Assembly: GCA_012518215.1 (NCBI GenBank)
Contig: JAAYSV010000020.1
Span: 20,689-84,688 of the forward strand
From: Bacillota bacterium
Lineage (GTDB): Bacteria > Bacillota > Dethiobacteria > DTU022 > PWGO01
Direction of reading: 5' to 3'
DNA length: 64,000 bases
Shown: piece after piece, positions 28,092 to 37,401 of the stretch
Numbering within the stretch: position 1 is the stretch's first letter
Layout of the letters: each line of letters opens with the position of its first letter
Notes under the pieces: model-generated
What the model saw: the letters and a program-made list of their open reading frames with translations, nothing else
Database searches by the model: none
Told to the model about the DNA's origin: nothing
Translations under genes and position numbers: made by a program

Positions 28092-30524
28092 ATGTTTATG
28101 TTCGGACGTTTTACCGAGCGGGCGCAGCAGGTTCTGGTGCTTGCCCAGGATGAGGCCCGCAGGCTCAATCATAATTTTATTGGAACGGAACACCTTTTAC
28201 TGGGTCTGGTAAAAGAAGGGGCGGGGATTGCTGCTCGTGTATTGACGAATGCGGGCATCGATCTGAACAGGTTACGGCAGGAAGTTGAAAAGATCATCCC
28301 CAAGGGTGAGAAGTCCCTTTCACAGTCTATAAGTTATACACCGAGGGCAAAGAGGGTCGTGGAACTTTCCATCGAGGAGAGCCAGAATCTGGGCCACAAT
28401 TATGTCGGGACAGAGCATCTGTTGCTGGGACTGCTCCGGGAAGGGGAAGGCATCGCCGCGCAGGTTCTTGCGAATATCGGCATCGATCTCAAACATGCTC
28501 GCAAGGAAGTTATCCAGTTGCTCGGTGGCGAGGAGGGCGGCGGTGGCGGATTCCGTGGCACAAAAACGGGTCAGCAAACTCCAACGGTCGACGCCTACGG
28601 GCGTGACCTTACCAAATTGGCCCGTGAAGGCAAACTTGATCCGGTTATCGGCAGGGATAATGAAATCGAGAGGGTGGTTCAGGTTCTGAGCCGCCGTACA
28701 AAAAACAATCCCTGCCTGATTGGAGAACCTGGGGTGGGCAAGACGGCTATCGCCGAGGGGCTTGCCCAGAGAATAATGGAGGGCACCACACCGGAAATAT
28801 TGAACGGTAAACGAGTTGTAACCATTGAACTTTCCGCCATAGTTGCCGGCACAAAATATCGTGGTGAGTTTGAAGAACGCCTGCGCAAATTGATACAGGA
28901 ACTTCGGCAGGCGGGAAATATCATCATGTTCATTGATGAATTGCATACCATTATCGGTGCTGGCGCGGCTGAAGGAGCCATCGATGCTTCCAATATTCTC
29001 AAGCCGGCTCTGGCGCGGGGGGAACTGCAATGTATCGGTGCCACAACGATCGATGAATATCGTAAACATGTGGAGAGGGATCCGGCACTGGAACGCCGTT
29101 TTCAACCCATCCAGGTGGGTGAACCCACCAAAGAAGAGAGTGTAGCCATCCTCAAGGGGCTGAGAGATCGTTACGAGGCCCATCACAAGGTAAAGATCAC
29201 CGATGAAGCACTCGAGGCGGCGGTCAATCTTTCGGACCGTTATATCGCTGACAGATTTCTTCCCGACAAGGCCATTGATCTTATCGATGAAGCTGCCTCA
29301 AGGGTCAGGATTCGCAATTACACCACGCCACCGGATCTGAAGGAGGTCAAGGACAAGGTCGAAACCCTCAGGAACGAGAAGGAAGCGGCGGTCAGAAATC
29401 AGGAGTTTGAACTTGCAGCCAAGCTCAGGGACAAGGAGCACAAACTCAAGGAAGAACTGGGTGAGCTGTTAAAAGAATGGGAGCAGAAAAAAGGGATTTC
29501 CGACCAGGTCGTGGTATCGGAAGAGGATGTTTCCCATATTGTGGCCAGCTGGACGGGTGTTCCGGTCAAACGGTTGGTGGAAGAGGAATCGGAACGGCTT
29601 ATGAAACTGGAAGATATATTGCATCAACGAGTAATCGGCCAGGATGAAGCGGTCACCGCTGTATCCAAAGCCGTGCGGAGGGCTCATACCGGATTGAAAG
29701 ACCCCAACAGGCCCATCGGTTCATTCGTTTTCCTTGGTCCCACGGGAGTAGGCAAGACAGAGCTGGCCAGGGCCCTGGCGGAGGCTCTTTTTGGTGATGA
29801 GAAAGCGATGATCAGACTGGATATGTCCGAGTTCATGGAAAAGCATACCGTCGCCCGCCTCATCGGTGCTCCGCCGGGCTATGTCGGCTATGACGAGGGG
29901 GGGCAATTGACCGAAAAGGTACGCAGAAAACCTTATTCGGTGATTCTATTCGACGAGATCGAGAAGGCGCACCCGGATGTGTACAATGCATTGCTGCAAA
30001 TTCTTGAAGATGGAAGGCTGACTGACGGGAAGGGCAGGACGGTTGATTTCAGAAATACAGTCGTGGTGATGACCTCCAATGTCGGGGCCACGTTTATCAA
30101 GAAACAGGCAAGAATGGGTTTCCGTTCTGATGATGAACAGGCTTCCTATGAGCAGATGAAGGAGAGGGTCCTTGATGAATTGAAGAAGACTTTTCGTCCG
30201 GAATTTCTCAATCGTCTGGATGAAGTTACGGTTTTCCACAACCTCAACAAGGATCACATCGTCGAGATCCTCGATATCATGCTCGAGGAATTGAACAGCC
30301 GCCTGGAGGAATATAGCATGGCTCTGGAAGTATCACAGGCGGCCAAGGATCAGCTGATCAACGAAGGGTTCGATCCCCTCTTCGGGGCACGGCCACTGCG
30401 AAGGACGTTGCAGAGGCGTCTGGAGGATGGCATCTCCGAAGAGATGCTCCAGGGAAGGATCGTTGCCGGCGACAGTATCCTTGTTGACGTCAAGGATGAA
30501 AAATATCTATTCAAAAAAAAATAA
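28092..30524 (+). CDS. clpC: ClpC, AAA+ unfoldase of the ClpCP protease
   Basis: Unfolds substrates and feeds them to ClpP. The 810-residue protein has two N-terminal Clp repeats ([31 protein letters not shown]), a first AAA+ module with GEPGVGKTA, a coiled-coil middle domain containing a UVR motif ([18 protein letters not shown]) used for adaptor contact, and a second AAA+ module with GPTGVGKTE and a conserved C-terminal domain. It starts at ATG 28092 behind GGGGAG; ATG 28098 is also possible. It is the last gene of the operon and is followed at once by a strong terminator. Confidence 0.98.
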   Translation: MFMFGRFTERAQQVLVLAQDEARRLNHNFIGTEHLLLGLVKEGAGIAARVLTNAGIDLNRLRQEVEKIIPKGEKSLSQSISYTPRAKRVVELSIEESQNLGHNYVGTEHLLLGLLREGEGIAAQVLANIGIDLKHARKEVIQLLGGEEGGGGGFRGTKTGQQTPTVDAYGRDLTKLAREGKLDPVIGRDNEIERVVQVLSRRTKNNPCLIGEPGVGKTAIAEGLAQRIMEGTTPEILNGKRVVTIELSAIVAGTKYRGEFEERLRKLIQELRQAGNIIMFIDELHTIIGAGAAEGAIDASNILKPALARGELQCIGATTIDEYRKHVERDPALERRFQPIQVGEPTKEESVAILKGLRDRYEAHHKVKITDEALEAAVNLSDRYIADRFLPDKAIDLIDEAASRVRIRNYTTPPDLKEVKDKVETLRNEKEAAVRNQEFELAAKLRDKEHKLKEELGELLKEWEQKKGISDQVVVSEEDVSHIVASWTGVPVKRLVEEESERLMKLEDILHQRVIGQDEAVTAVSKAVRRAHTGLKDPNRPIGSFVFLGPTGVGKTELARALAEALFGDEKAMIRLDMSEFMEKHTVARLIGAPPGYVGYDEGGQLTEKVRRKPYSVILFDEIEKAHPDVYNALLQILEDGRLTDGKGRTVDFRNTVVVMTSNVGATFIKKQARMGFRSDDEQASYEQMKERVLDELKKTFRPEFLNRLDEVTVFHNLNKDHIVEILDIMLEELNSRLEEYSMALEVSQAAKDQLINEGFDPLFGARPLRRTLQRRLEDGISEEMLQGRIVAGDSILVDVKDEKYLFKKK

Positions 30525-30594
30525 AACCGCAGCCTGTTGAAAGTCACGGGACGGGTCCGTGAATGGTGTACGGGAAAACAAGAAGTATTTACGG

Positions 30595-30622
30595 GGGGTA
30601 CCCCCGCGAGGGTACCCCTTTT
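30595..30622 (+). terminator. Intrinsic terminator after clpC
   Basis: GGGGTACCC and GGGTACCCC form a 9-bp GC-rich stem with a 6-base loop, followed by TTTT. It ends the ctsR operon and marks the left edge of the Wood-Ljungdahl block. Confidence 0.88.
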
Positions 30623-30682
30623 CTGCATGAAAAAACATGGTATCGCTGGCATTTATCACCAAACAAGGCAGTTTTGTATTAA

Positions 30683-30700
30683 TTGTGTATACACTCACAA
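30683..30700 (+). promoter_or_regulatory. Rex- or CRP/FNR-like palindromic operator upstream of cooC
   Basis: TTGTGTATACACTCACAA is an 18-base palindrome. It matches 12 of the 14 defined positions of the Rex box (TTGTGAA-N4-TTCACAA), and its core TGTG-N8-CACA also fits CRP-family sites. Rex responds to the NADH/NAD+ ratio; CRP-family members include the CO sensor CooA. Sequence alone does not choose between them. Confidence 0.6.
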
Positions 30701-30730
30701 TATACCCAAAATTGAGAATAGAGCAACTTT

Positions 30731-30736
30731 TATAAT
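30731..30736 (+). promoter_or_regulatory. Possible -10 element for the cooC-acs operon
   Basis: A perfect TATAAT without a -35 at proper distance (TTGAGA is only 13 bases away). A promoter with a poor -35 would suit an activator bound at the palindrome centred about 42 bases upstream of this hexamer, though that is inference. Confidence 0.4.
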
Positions 30737-30819
30737 GGAAAAGGAATTATCAAAAACTTCGTCGAATATAGGAACGATTAAAAGATAAAAGAATTGTCAG
30801 ATTAGAGGGACAAAGAATC

Positions 30820-31572
30820 ATGAAGATCGCGGTCTCAGGAAAAGGTGGCGTGGGTAAAACTACATTGTCTTCAGGTTTGGTAAAGTGTTTTGCCAATACA
30901 GGCGTTCCCGTGTATGCAATTGATGCCGATCCGGATACAAGTTTGGGGATAACCCTGGGGTTGGATCCGGAAAAGCTGGATCAGCTCGTACCTCTCATCG
31001 ATATGAAGGATGTGATCGAGAAGAAGAATGCCGGTGGGGGGCTGCTGGTGGACTTGAACCCGGATGTGGAAGATGTGATTGAAGATTATTGCTTGAAGGA
31101 GGGAGAAATTCTTTTTTTCAAAATGGGGGGCATAAAGCAAGGAGGCTCCGCATGTTATTGTAAAGAAAACTCATTTCTCCAATCGATTCTCAATTCGCTC
31201 CTGCTGGATAAAAGTGACCCCGTGATCATCGACATGAGCGCCGGCATAGAACATTTGACCCGGGGAACTGCCCGCGGGGTGGACCTGATACTGGTGGTCA
31301 CCGAACCATCCGTGACCAGTGTCAAAACCTCCATGATCGTGAAAAAATTGGCGGAGGAAATAGGCGTCAAAAAAGTAATGTTCGTTGGCAACAAGATCGC
31401 CGGGCAGGAAGACAGTGACTTCTTGTATGATCATCTGCCACGGGACGATTTTGCTGGTATGATTCCTTTTAACCGAGATATCTTGCGGCAGTCGCGGGAG
31501 CAAAATTCCGCAGATAGGTCAATCATTATTCAAGAAATAGAAGATATCTTCAACAATTTTCTGGGGAGGTGA
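30820..31572 (+). CDS. cooC: CooC-type ATPase, nickel insertion into CO dehydrogenase/acetyl-CoA synthase
   Basis: A 250-residue MinD/NifH-like P-loop ATPase with the deviant Walker A GKGGVGKT at residues 7-14 and DADPD. It carries a Cys-x-Cys pair at positions 112 and 114 (ACYC), the same positions that bind nickel or zinc at the dimer interface in Carboxydothermus CooC1. Such proteins (CooC, AcsF) load Ni into the catalytic clusters. It immediately precedes acsA and acsB, so a role in maturing one or both is likely. Which of the two it serves cannot be decided from sequence. Confidence 0.94.
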   Translation: MKIAVSGKGGVGKTTLSSGLVKCFANTGVPVYAIDADPDTSLGITLGLDPEKLDQLVPLIDMKDVIEKKNAGGGLLVDLNPDVEDVIEDYCLKEGEILFFKMGGIKQGGSACYCKENSFLQSILNSLLLDKSDPVIIDMSAGIEHLTRGTARGVDLILVVTEPSVTSVKTSMIVKKLAEEIGVKKVMFVGNKIAGQEDSDFLYDHLPRDDFAGMIPFNRDILRQSREQNSADRSIIIQEIEDIFNNFLGR

Positions 31573-31599
31573 ATTTTGGGGTAGGTTATACCGGTTCAG

Positions 31600-31618
31600 A
31601 ACACTTGGTTCAAGTGTT
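31600..31618 (+). promoter_or_regulatory. Perfect hairpin between cooC and acsA
   Basis: AACACTTG and CAAGTGTT form a perfect 8-bp inverted repeat around GTT. There is no tight T-run after it. It may be an operator, an mRNA processing or stability hairpin, or a weak attenuator. A possible -10 (TATCAT, 31619-31624) directly follows. Confidence 0.5.
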
Positions 31619-31681
31619 TATCATGTATTTTGTTGTAGCATCGTATTTTTGCCATGTAAATGTATACAAGGAGGTTAGAAA

Positions 31682-33661
31682 ATGTCCGCAGGAGATAAAA
31701 AAGAGAAAAAAAAACCTGATTCCAAAAGGACTATTGACCCGGCAGCACTAGCGATATTGGATAAGAATGACGGGCAGATCGAGACGGCTTATGATCGTTA
31801 TGTCAAGATGCAACCGCAGTGCAATTATGGCCGGACGGGGATCTGCTGTCGAATTTGCCTGCAAGGGCCTTGCCGTATTACCAGGAAAGCATCAAAAGGT
31901 ATTTGCGGGGCTCATGGCTACACCATCGTCGCCCGCAATCTGATCAGGGCCATCAACGGCGGATGTGGTGCACATGCTGACCACAGCCGTCATATGCTTC
32001 TGACCCTGACGGAGATGTTTGCGGGGAAAGCTCCGGATTATACCATCACCGACACGAAGAAGCTTTACCGGGTGGCCGATCGGCTGGGGCTTTCCAGGGA
32101 AGGCAAGAGTGATGATGATCTGTTGAAAGAAGTATATGACGTCGCGCTAAGTGATTTTACGAAGATTGACGATACACCGTGCCGCTGGCTGGAGACAACG
32201 GTGGTTCCGGATCGCCTGAAAAAATTCATCGAATGCAACATTTCTCCCCGTGGTATCCATACGACTATCTCCGAAACCATGGGGCAGACGCACATTGGTG
32301 TCGACTCCGATCCGGTCAACCTGGTATTCCAGGGTTTGAAAACATCTCTGGCCGATTATATCTGCATGCATATTGCTACTGATATTTCCGACATTCTGTT
32401 CGGAACCCCCAAGCCGGTTACTTCCGAAGCCAATATGGGGATAATCGATCCGGAGATGGTCAACATTGCTTTACATGGTCATAACCCGTTGCTGAGCGAG
32501 ATGATCGTGCGTGTGGCCAGGGAGATGACCGATGAGGCAGAGGCAGCAGGCGCAAAAGGGATCAAGTGCATGGGAATCTGTTGCACCGGTAACGAGGTGC
32601 TGATGCGTCAGGGAGTCCCCGTTTTGACCAACTTCCTCTCCCAGGAACTGCCAATAATGACCGGGGCCATCGATGCCATGGTCGTGGATGTTCAATGTAT
32701 CATGCCCGGCATACAGGCGGTGTCGGAATGTTTCAATACCAAGATCATAACGACCATGTCCCATTCCAAGATCGCCGGAGCCCACCACGTGGATTTTGTG
32801 GAAGAGAAGGCTGTGGAGAAAGCCAAAGAGGTGGTCCGGATAGCAATTCAGGGTTTCAAGGATAGGGATTCCTCGAAGGTAGATATTCCCGATATCAAAC
32901 ACAAGGTGACCGCCGGTTTCAGTTACGAGGCGATGGAAGACCTGTTCAGGGCGGTCAATCCCGAGGAACCGATCAAGGTTCTGACCGATGCCATCGAAAC
33001 GGGGCAGTTGCGGGGGGTAATCCTTCTTTGCGGCTGCAACAACCTCAGGGTGATACATGACCTGAGCGCTTCCCATATAATCAAGGAACTGGCCAAGAAT
33101 GACGTCCTCATGGTGGCTACCGGTTGCATCGCGGGTGCAGCGGCCAAACTGGGCTTGATGAATGACGAGGCTGTTGAGGAGTACGCCGGCGACGGCTTGA
33201 AGTCTTTCATCCATCAGCTCAACGAGGCCAATGCCGATCAGCTCAACGGTCAGAAACTGCCCCTGGTATTCCACATGGGTTCCTGTGTGGACAACAGCCG
33301 TGCTTACAATCTATCCAATGCAATGGCAGAACAGTGGGGGGTCGACACTCCCAAGGTGCCTTTCATGGCCTCGGCTCCCGAAGCCATGAGTGAGAAGGCG
33401 ATATCTATCGGCAGCTGGTGCGTTACACTGGGCATGCCCACCCACGTGGGTGTGATACCCGAGATCACCGGAAGTGCCCTGGTCAACGGAATTGCGCTGC
33501 AGATTGCGCATGATGTTTACGGAGGGTATTTCATCTGGGAAGAAGATATAGAGAAATCGGTGGAGAAAATCATGGGAGCACTTGATGAGCGGACCTGGAA
33601 ACTGAGGGTTCACCAGAGAACTGCCGAAAAATTTGAAACGGAACTGACCAAAACCTGGTAG
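31682..33661 (+). CDS. acsA: Carbon monoxide dehydrogenase catalytic subunit (CODH of the CODH/ACS complex)
   Basis: Reduces CO2 to CO, or oxidises CO, at a Ni-Fe-S C-cluster. The 659-residue protein has the N-terminal Cys-rich segment CNYGRTGICCRICLQGPCR, which holds B- and D-cluster ligands, then GICGAHGYTIVARNLIR and the His-rich ADHSRHML. Later motifs MGICCTGNEVLMRQG, VDVQCIMPGI, LCGCNN, GCIAGAAAKLG and HMGSCVDNSRA carry C-cluster ligands and surrounding residues. AAGGAGG precedes the ATG. It stands directly before acsB, as in Moorella, so it is the CODH of the acetyl-CoA synthase complex rather than a stand-alone CooS. Confidence 0.97.
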   Translation: MSAGDKKEKKKPDSKRTIDPAALAILDKNDGQIETAYDRYVKMQPQCNYGRTGICCRICLQGPCRITRKASKGICGAHGYTIVARNLIRAINGGCGAHADHSRHMLLTLTEMFAGKAPDYTITDTKKLYRVADRLGLSREGKSDDDLLKEVYDVALSDFTKIDDTPCRWLETTVVPDRLKKFIECNISPRGIHTTISETMGQTHIGVDSDPVNLVFQGLKTSLADYICMHIATDISDILFGTPKPVTSEANMGIIDPEMVNIALHGHNPLLSEMIVRVAREMTDEAEAAGAKGIKCMGICCTGNEVLMRQGVPVLTNFLSQELPIMTGAIDAMVVDVQCIMPGIQAVSECFNTKIITTMSHSKIAGAHHVDFVEEKAVEKAKEVVRIAIQGFKDRDSSKVDIPDIKHKVTAGFSYEAMEDLFRAVNPEEPIKVLTDAIETGQLRGVILLCGCNNLRVIHDLSASHIIKELAKNDVLMVATGCIAGAAAKLGLMNDEAVEEYAGDGLKSFIHQLNEANADQLNGQKLPLVFHMGSCVDNSRAYNLSNAMAEQWGVDTPKVPFMASAPEAMSEKAISIGSWCVTLGMPTHVGVIPEITGSALVNGIALQIAHDVYGGYFIWEEDIEKSVEKIMGALDERTWKLRVHQRTAEKFETELTKTW

Positions 33662-33689
33662 ATCGATCCGAAGAAAAGGAGGAGAGAAA

Positions 33690-35906
33690 ATGAGCGAAGC
33701 CAGTGGTGTGTTATCCAGAGAATGGAAAGAGTCATTTGACGAAATATTTGATGGCGCTGTGGACGAGAACAATCCGCCGCTAGCGCTGTTTGAAAAAGCA
33801 TACGACGGGGCGGTTATCGCCACCAGTTATGCCGAGATACTGATGAACCAGGCTATTCGCCGCTATGGGCCGGATCAGGAGGTGAAGTATCCGGATACCG
33901 GTTATTACCTCCCCGTGATCAGGGCATTGAGCGGTGAGGCCGTTACCACATTGGGGCAACTCCCCCCCATACTTAACCGCATGAGGGATCAGATCAGCGA
34001 GGAGCTTAATTTCGAAAATGCCCGTCTCTGCGGTGAATCTACCGCGTACGCAGCAGAGATTATCGAAGCAATCAATTATCTTGATCCCGAGAAAGCCCAT
34101 GTAACACCCTGGACCGGTTTTCTGGGTGACCCGGTCGTGCGCCGTTACGGTATTCTTCTGGTGGACTGGACCATCCCCGGCCAGGCGGTGATTGTCGGCA
34201 AGGCCAAGTCAACCGAAGCTCTGGCCGAAATCATCAAAGATCTGCAATCCAAAGGATTCATGATCTTTCTCAGCTACGAGGTGGTCGACCAGGCCATCGA
34301 GGCCGATTTGAAACTGGGGATCGATTTTATCGCTTTCCCCACCGGTAACTTTACCCAGGTAGTTCATGCCGTGAACTATGCCCTGCGTGCCGGGATGGCT
34401 TTCGGAGGGATTCCCCCGGGAGAGCGGCAGAATACGCGTGACTACCAGCGCCGGAGGGTGCGTGCCTTTGTTCTTCATTTCGGAGAACGTGATGAGGTTC
34501 AGGTGGCGGCCCATTTCGCGGCAATCTTTCTGGGATTTCCTGTTATCCTCGATCAGGAGTTACCCGAGGACGAGCAGATCCCCAACTGGTATGTTTCCAA
34601 CCCTGACTACGATACCATGGTTCAGGTGGCGATGGAGATCAGGGGTATCAAATTGAAGATTGTCGACATCCCCGTTCCCATTACCGTGGGGCCTGCCTTC
34701 GAGGGCGAAGCCATCCGCAAGGGCGACATGTACGTCGAGTTTGGCGGTCCCAAGAATACCGGTTTTGAGCTGGTGGAGATGGTGGGCGAGGGTGATATAG
34801 AAGACGGCAAGATCGAGGTCATCGGGCCGGAGATTGATGATGTCGAGGAAGGCGCCTCGCTTCCCGTGGGGCTGATAGTCAAGATTTTCGGCCGGAAGAT
34901 GCAGAAAGACTTCGAAGGGGTTCTTGAAAGGCGCCTCCACTATTTTGTCAACTACGGCGAAGGTTTGTGGCATATGGCGCAGCGGGATACCATCTGGATG
35001 CGGATCAGCAAGGATGCCGCGGCCAAGGGTTTCAAGTTCCATCATTTTGGCGACCTGATCATCGCCAAGTTCAAGGATGAATTTCCCGCGATCGTTGACC
35101 GTGTGCAGGTTACGTTCATTACAGATCCGGAAAAGGTGGAAGAAGGACTCCTTCATGCCCGGGAACTTTATGGTGAGCGTGATGAGCGGCTCAGCGGGCT
35201 TACGGATGAGGCCGTGGAACTTTTCTATTCCTGCATTCTGTGTCAGTCATTTGCACCCAACCACTGCTGTGTGGTAACCCCGGAGCGTCTGGGCCTGTGT
35301 GGTGCGGTGAGCTGGCTGGATTCCAAGGCTTCCTATGAGATCGATCCCAACGGCCCCTGCCGACCGATCGAAAAGAAAGGCCTTCTTGATGAAAGGATCG
35401 GGATGTGGGAATCTGTCAATGAATACGTTTACAACAACACCAACCGTACCATCGAGAAATGTTCCATGTACAGTTTCATGGAGGACCCGATGACTTCCTG
35501 TGGCTGCTTCGAATGTATCATGGCAATCTTCCCCGAGGCCAACGGGGTCATGATTACCACCCGTGAATACAGCGGGGACACTCCATGTGGAATGAGCTTC
35601 TCCACCCTGGCCGGATCATGCGGCGGGGGAATACAGACCCCGGGTTTCATGGGGCATGGCAGGCAATATGTATTGAGCCGCAAATTTATCAGTGCCGATG
35701 GAGGGTTGGGACGGTTGGCATGGATGCCTACAGAGCTGAAGGAAGCTCTCGGTGATGAACTGCGGCAGCGTGCCGAAGAAGAAGGACTGGGTGCGGACTT
35801 CGTGGACAAGATTGCCGATGAGACGGTGGGAGTTACCGCCGAGGAAGTCCTTCCCTTCCTCGAGGAAAAAGGACATCCGGCTCTGGCCATGGATCCGTTG
35901 ATGTAG
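33690..35906 (+). CDS. acsB: Acetyl-CoA synthase (CO-methylating), alpha subunit
   Basis: Joins CO, the methyl group from the corrinoid protein and CoA at the A-cluster. The 738-residue protein keeps the full bacterial layout: an N-terminal CODH-contact and tunnel domain, a middle CoA domain and a C-terminal A-cluster domain. Cys515, 518, 527 and 537 match the four [4Fe-4S] ligands (506, 509, 518, 528 in Moorella, a constant shift of nine), and the Cys604-Gly-Cys606 motif matches the distal nickel site (595, 597). All catalytic residues are therefore present. AAGGAGG precedes the ATG, 28 bases after acsA. Confidence 0.98.
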   Translation: MSEASGVLSREWKESFDEIFDGAVDENNPPLALFEKAYDGAVIATSYAEILMNQAIRRYGPDQEVKYPDTGYYLPVIRALSGEAVTTLGQLPPILNRMRDQISEELNFENARLCGESTAYAAEIIEAINYLDPEKAHVTPWTGFLGDPVVRRYGILLVDWTIPGQAVIVGKAKSTEALAEIIKDLQSKGFMIFLSYEVVDQAIEADLKLGIDFIAFPTGNFTQVVHAVNYALRAGMAFGGIPPGERQNTRDYQRRRVRAFVLHFGERDEVQVAAHFAAIFLGFPVILDQELPEDEQIPNWYVSNPDYDTMVQVAMEIRGIKLKIVDIPVPITVGPAFEGEAIRKGDMYVEFGGPKNTGFELVEMVGEGDIEDGKIEVIGPEIDDVEEGASLPVGLIVKIFGRKMQKDFEGVLERRLHYFVNYGEGLWHMAQRDTIWMRISKDAAAKGFKFHHFGDLIIAKFKDEFPAIVDRVQVTFITDPEKVEEGLLHARELYGERDERLSGLTDEAVELFYSCILCQSFAPNHCCVVTPERLGLCGAVSWLDSKASYEIDPNGPCRPIEKKGLLDERIGMWESVNEYVYNNTNRTIEKCSMYSFMEDPMTSCGCFECIMAIFPEANGVMITTREYSGDTPCGMSFSTLAGSCGGGIQTPGFMGHGRQYVLSRKFISADGGLGRLAWMPTELKEALGDELRQRAEEEGLGADFVDKIADETVGVTAEEVLPFLEEKGHPALAMDPLM

Positions 35907-35919
35907 GAGCTGCATGAAA

Positions 35920-35952
35920 AACAGCAGCACCGGAAACGGTGAGGCTGTTTTT
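35920..35952 (+). terminator. Terminator-like hairpin between acsB and acsC
   Basis: A 13-position stem (AACAGCAGCACCG with CGGTGAGGCTGTT) has two tandem G-A mismatches, a GAAA tetraloop and TTTTT at its 3' edge. It has the form of an intrinsic terminator inside the operon. It could reduce expression of the downstream genes relative to acsAB or stabilise the upstream mRNA. Confidence 0.75.
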
Positions 35953-36007
35953 CTTTGGTTTATCAACTTGTAATCTATAAAGTAAAGGTATGAAAGGAGT
36001 AGAGGAG

Positions 36008-37336
36008 ATGGCGTTAACTGGTTTAGAGATCTTCAAACATCTGCCCAAGACCAATTGCAAGGAGTGTGGGATGCCCACTTGCCTGGCTTTTGCAATGGCC
36101 CTGGCTGGCGGGAAAACCTCGCTGGACAAATGTCCTCATGTGACCGAGGAAGCCAAGGCGGCATTGGATTCTGCCGCCGCACCTCCGATTGCTTTGGTGG
36201 AGGTCGGTGTAGGAGATCATGTGGTGCAGTTGGGTGATGAAACGGAAATTTTCCGGCATGACAGGCGTTTCTATCATCCGACCGGCGTGGCGGTAACCAT
36301 CAGTGACAATGAAGATGTGGCGGCCAAGGCGGAGAAATTCGAGGCCCTGGAGTTTGATCGGGTGGGGCTTCACTACGTGACCGATATGGTGGCGGTCAAG
36401 TGTGATTCGGGAGATGCAGCCAAATTCAAGGCCGCTGTGGAAATCGTGGCTGGCAAGACGCAGAAAGCGATGATCCTGATGTGTGAGGATCCGGCAATCA
36501 TGGAAGGGGCCCTGAACGTGGTGGCTGACCGTCGCCCACTCGTCTATGCAGCCACAGCAGACAACTACGAGAAAATGACCGAATTGGCGAAAAGCAAGGA
36601 ATGCCCCCTGGTCGTCCGTGGGGATGGGCTTGATGATACTGCCTCCCTGGTGGAGAAGGTCGTGGCCCTGGATTACAAGGAATTGGTTATCGACACGGGT
36701 AGCAGGGATACCAGCAAGGTGCTGGCTGATATGACCGTGATCCGCCGTCTGGCGGTGAGGAAGAAGTATCGCCCCTTTGGATACCCGACCATTGCTTTTA
36801 CCAACAAGGAGGACCCCCAGGAAGAGATCATGCAGGCGGGCGTCTACATGAGCAAGTATGCGGGCATCGTGGTGATCAAGGCAGCGGAGAAACAACAATT
36901 ATTGCCGTTGCTATCATGGCGCCAGAACCTGTTCACGGATCCGCAGAAACCCATTGCTGTTGAACCTATGCTTTACGAAGTAGGTGACGTACAGGCGGAT
37001 TCTCCCGTCTACTGCACCACGAATTTCTCCCTCACTTACTTTATTGTCGAGGGTGAGGTCGAGGCCACTCGCATTCCCGCTTATATTCTGGCGGTGGATA
37101 CCGGTGGTGTCTCCGTTCTCACTGCTTATGCGGATAACAAATTTTCAGGCGAGACTATCGCTGAAGCGATGAAGCAGGCTGGCCTGGAGGAGAAGGTCAA
37201 CCACAAGAAAATAATTATCCCCGGACACGTTGCCGTTCTCAAGGGTTCGCTGGAGGAAGAGTCGGGCTGGGATGTACATGTGGGGCCCAGGGAGGCTTCC
37301 GGCATCAACAAGTATATCAAGGAAGTTTATGCCTAG
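36008..37336 (+). CDS. acsC: Corrinoid/iron-sulfur protein large subunit
   Basis: The large (gamma) subunit of the corrinoid protein that carries the methyl group to acetyl-CoA synthase. The 442-residue protein has an N-terminal [4Fe-4S] domain with Cys17, Cys20, Cys25 and Cys42 (C-x2-C-x4-C-x16-C in TNCKECGMPTC), then a TIM barrel and a C-terminal cobamide-binding domain. ATG 36008 lies eight bases after GGAG; ATG 35990 precedes the ribosome site. In relatives an AcsV ferredoxin-like activator gene often stands just before it; here there is only a hairpin. Confidence 0.97.
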   Translation: MALTGLEIFKHLPKTNCKECGMPTCLAFAMALAGGKTSLDKCPHVTEEAKAALDSAAAPPIALVEVGVGDHVVQLGDETEIFRHDRRFYHPTGVAVTISDNEDVAAKAEKFEALEFDRVGLHYVTDMVAVKCDSGDAAKFKAAVEIVAGKTQKAMILMCEDPAIMEGALNVVADRRPLVYAATADNYEKMTELAKSKECPLVVRGDGLDDTASLVEKVVALDYKELVIDTGSRDTSKVLADMTVIRRLAVRKKYRPFGYPTIAFTNKEDPQEEIMQAGVYMSKYAGIVVIKAAEKQQLLPLLSWRQNLFTDPQKPIAVEPMLYEVGDVQADSPVYCTTNFSLTYFIVEGEVEATRIPAYILAVDTGGVSVLTAYADNKFSGETIAEAMKQAGLEEKVNHKKIIIPGHVAVLKGSLEEESGWDVHVGPREASGINKYIKEVYA

Positions 37337-37401
37337 GAGAGTGGCAGGGGCCCGGAAAACCCGGGCATTGTGATTATATACTGTAAGAAAGGGGCGTTAA
37401 T

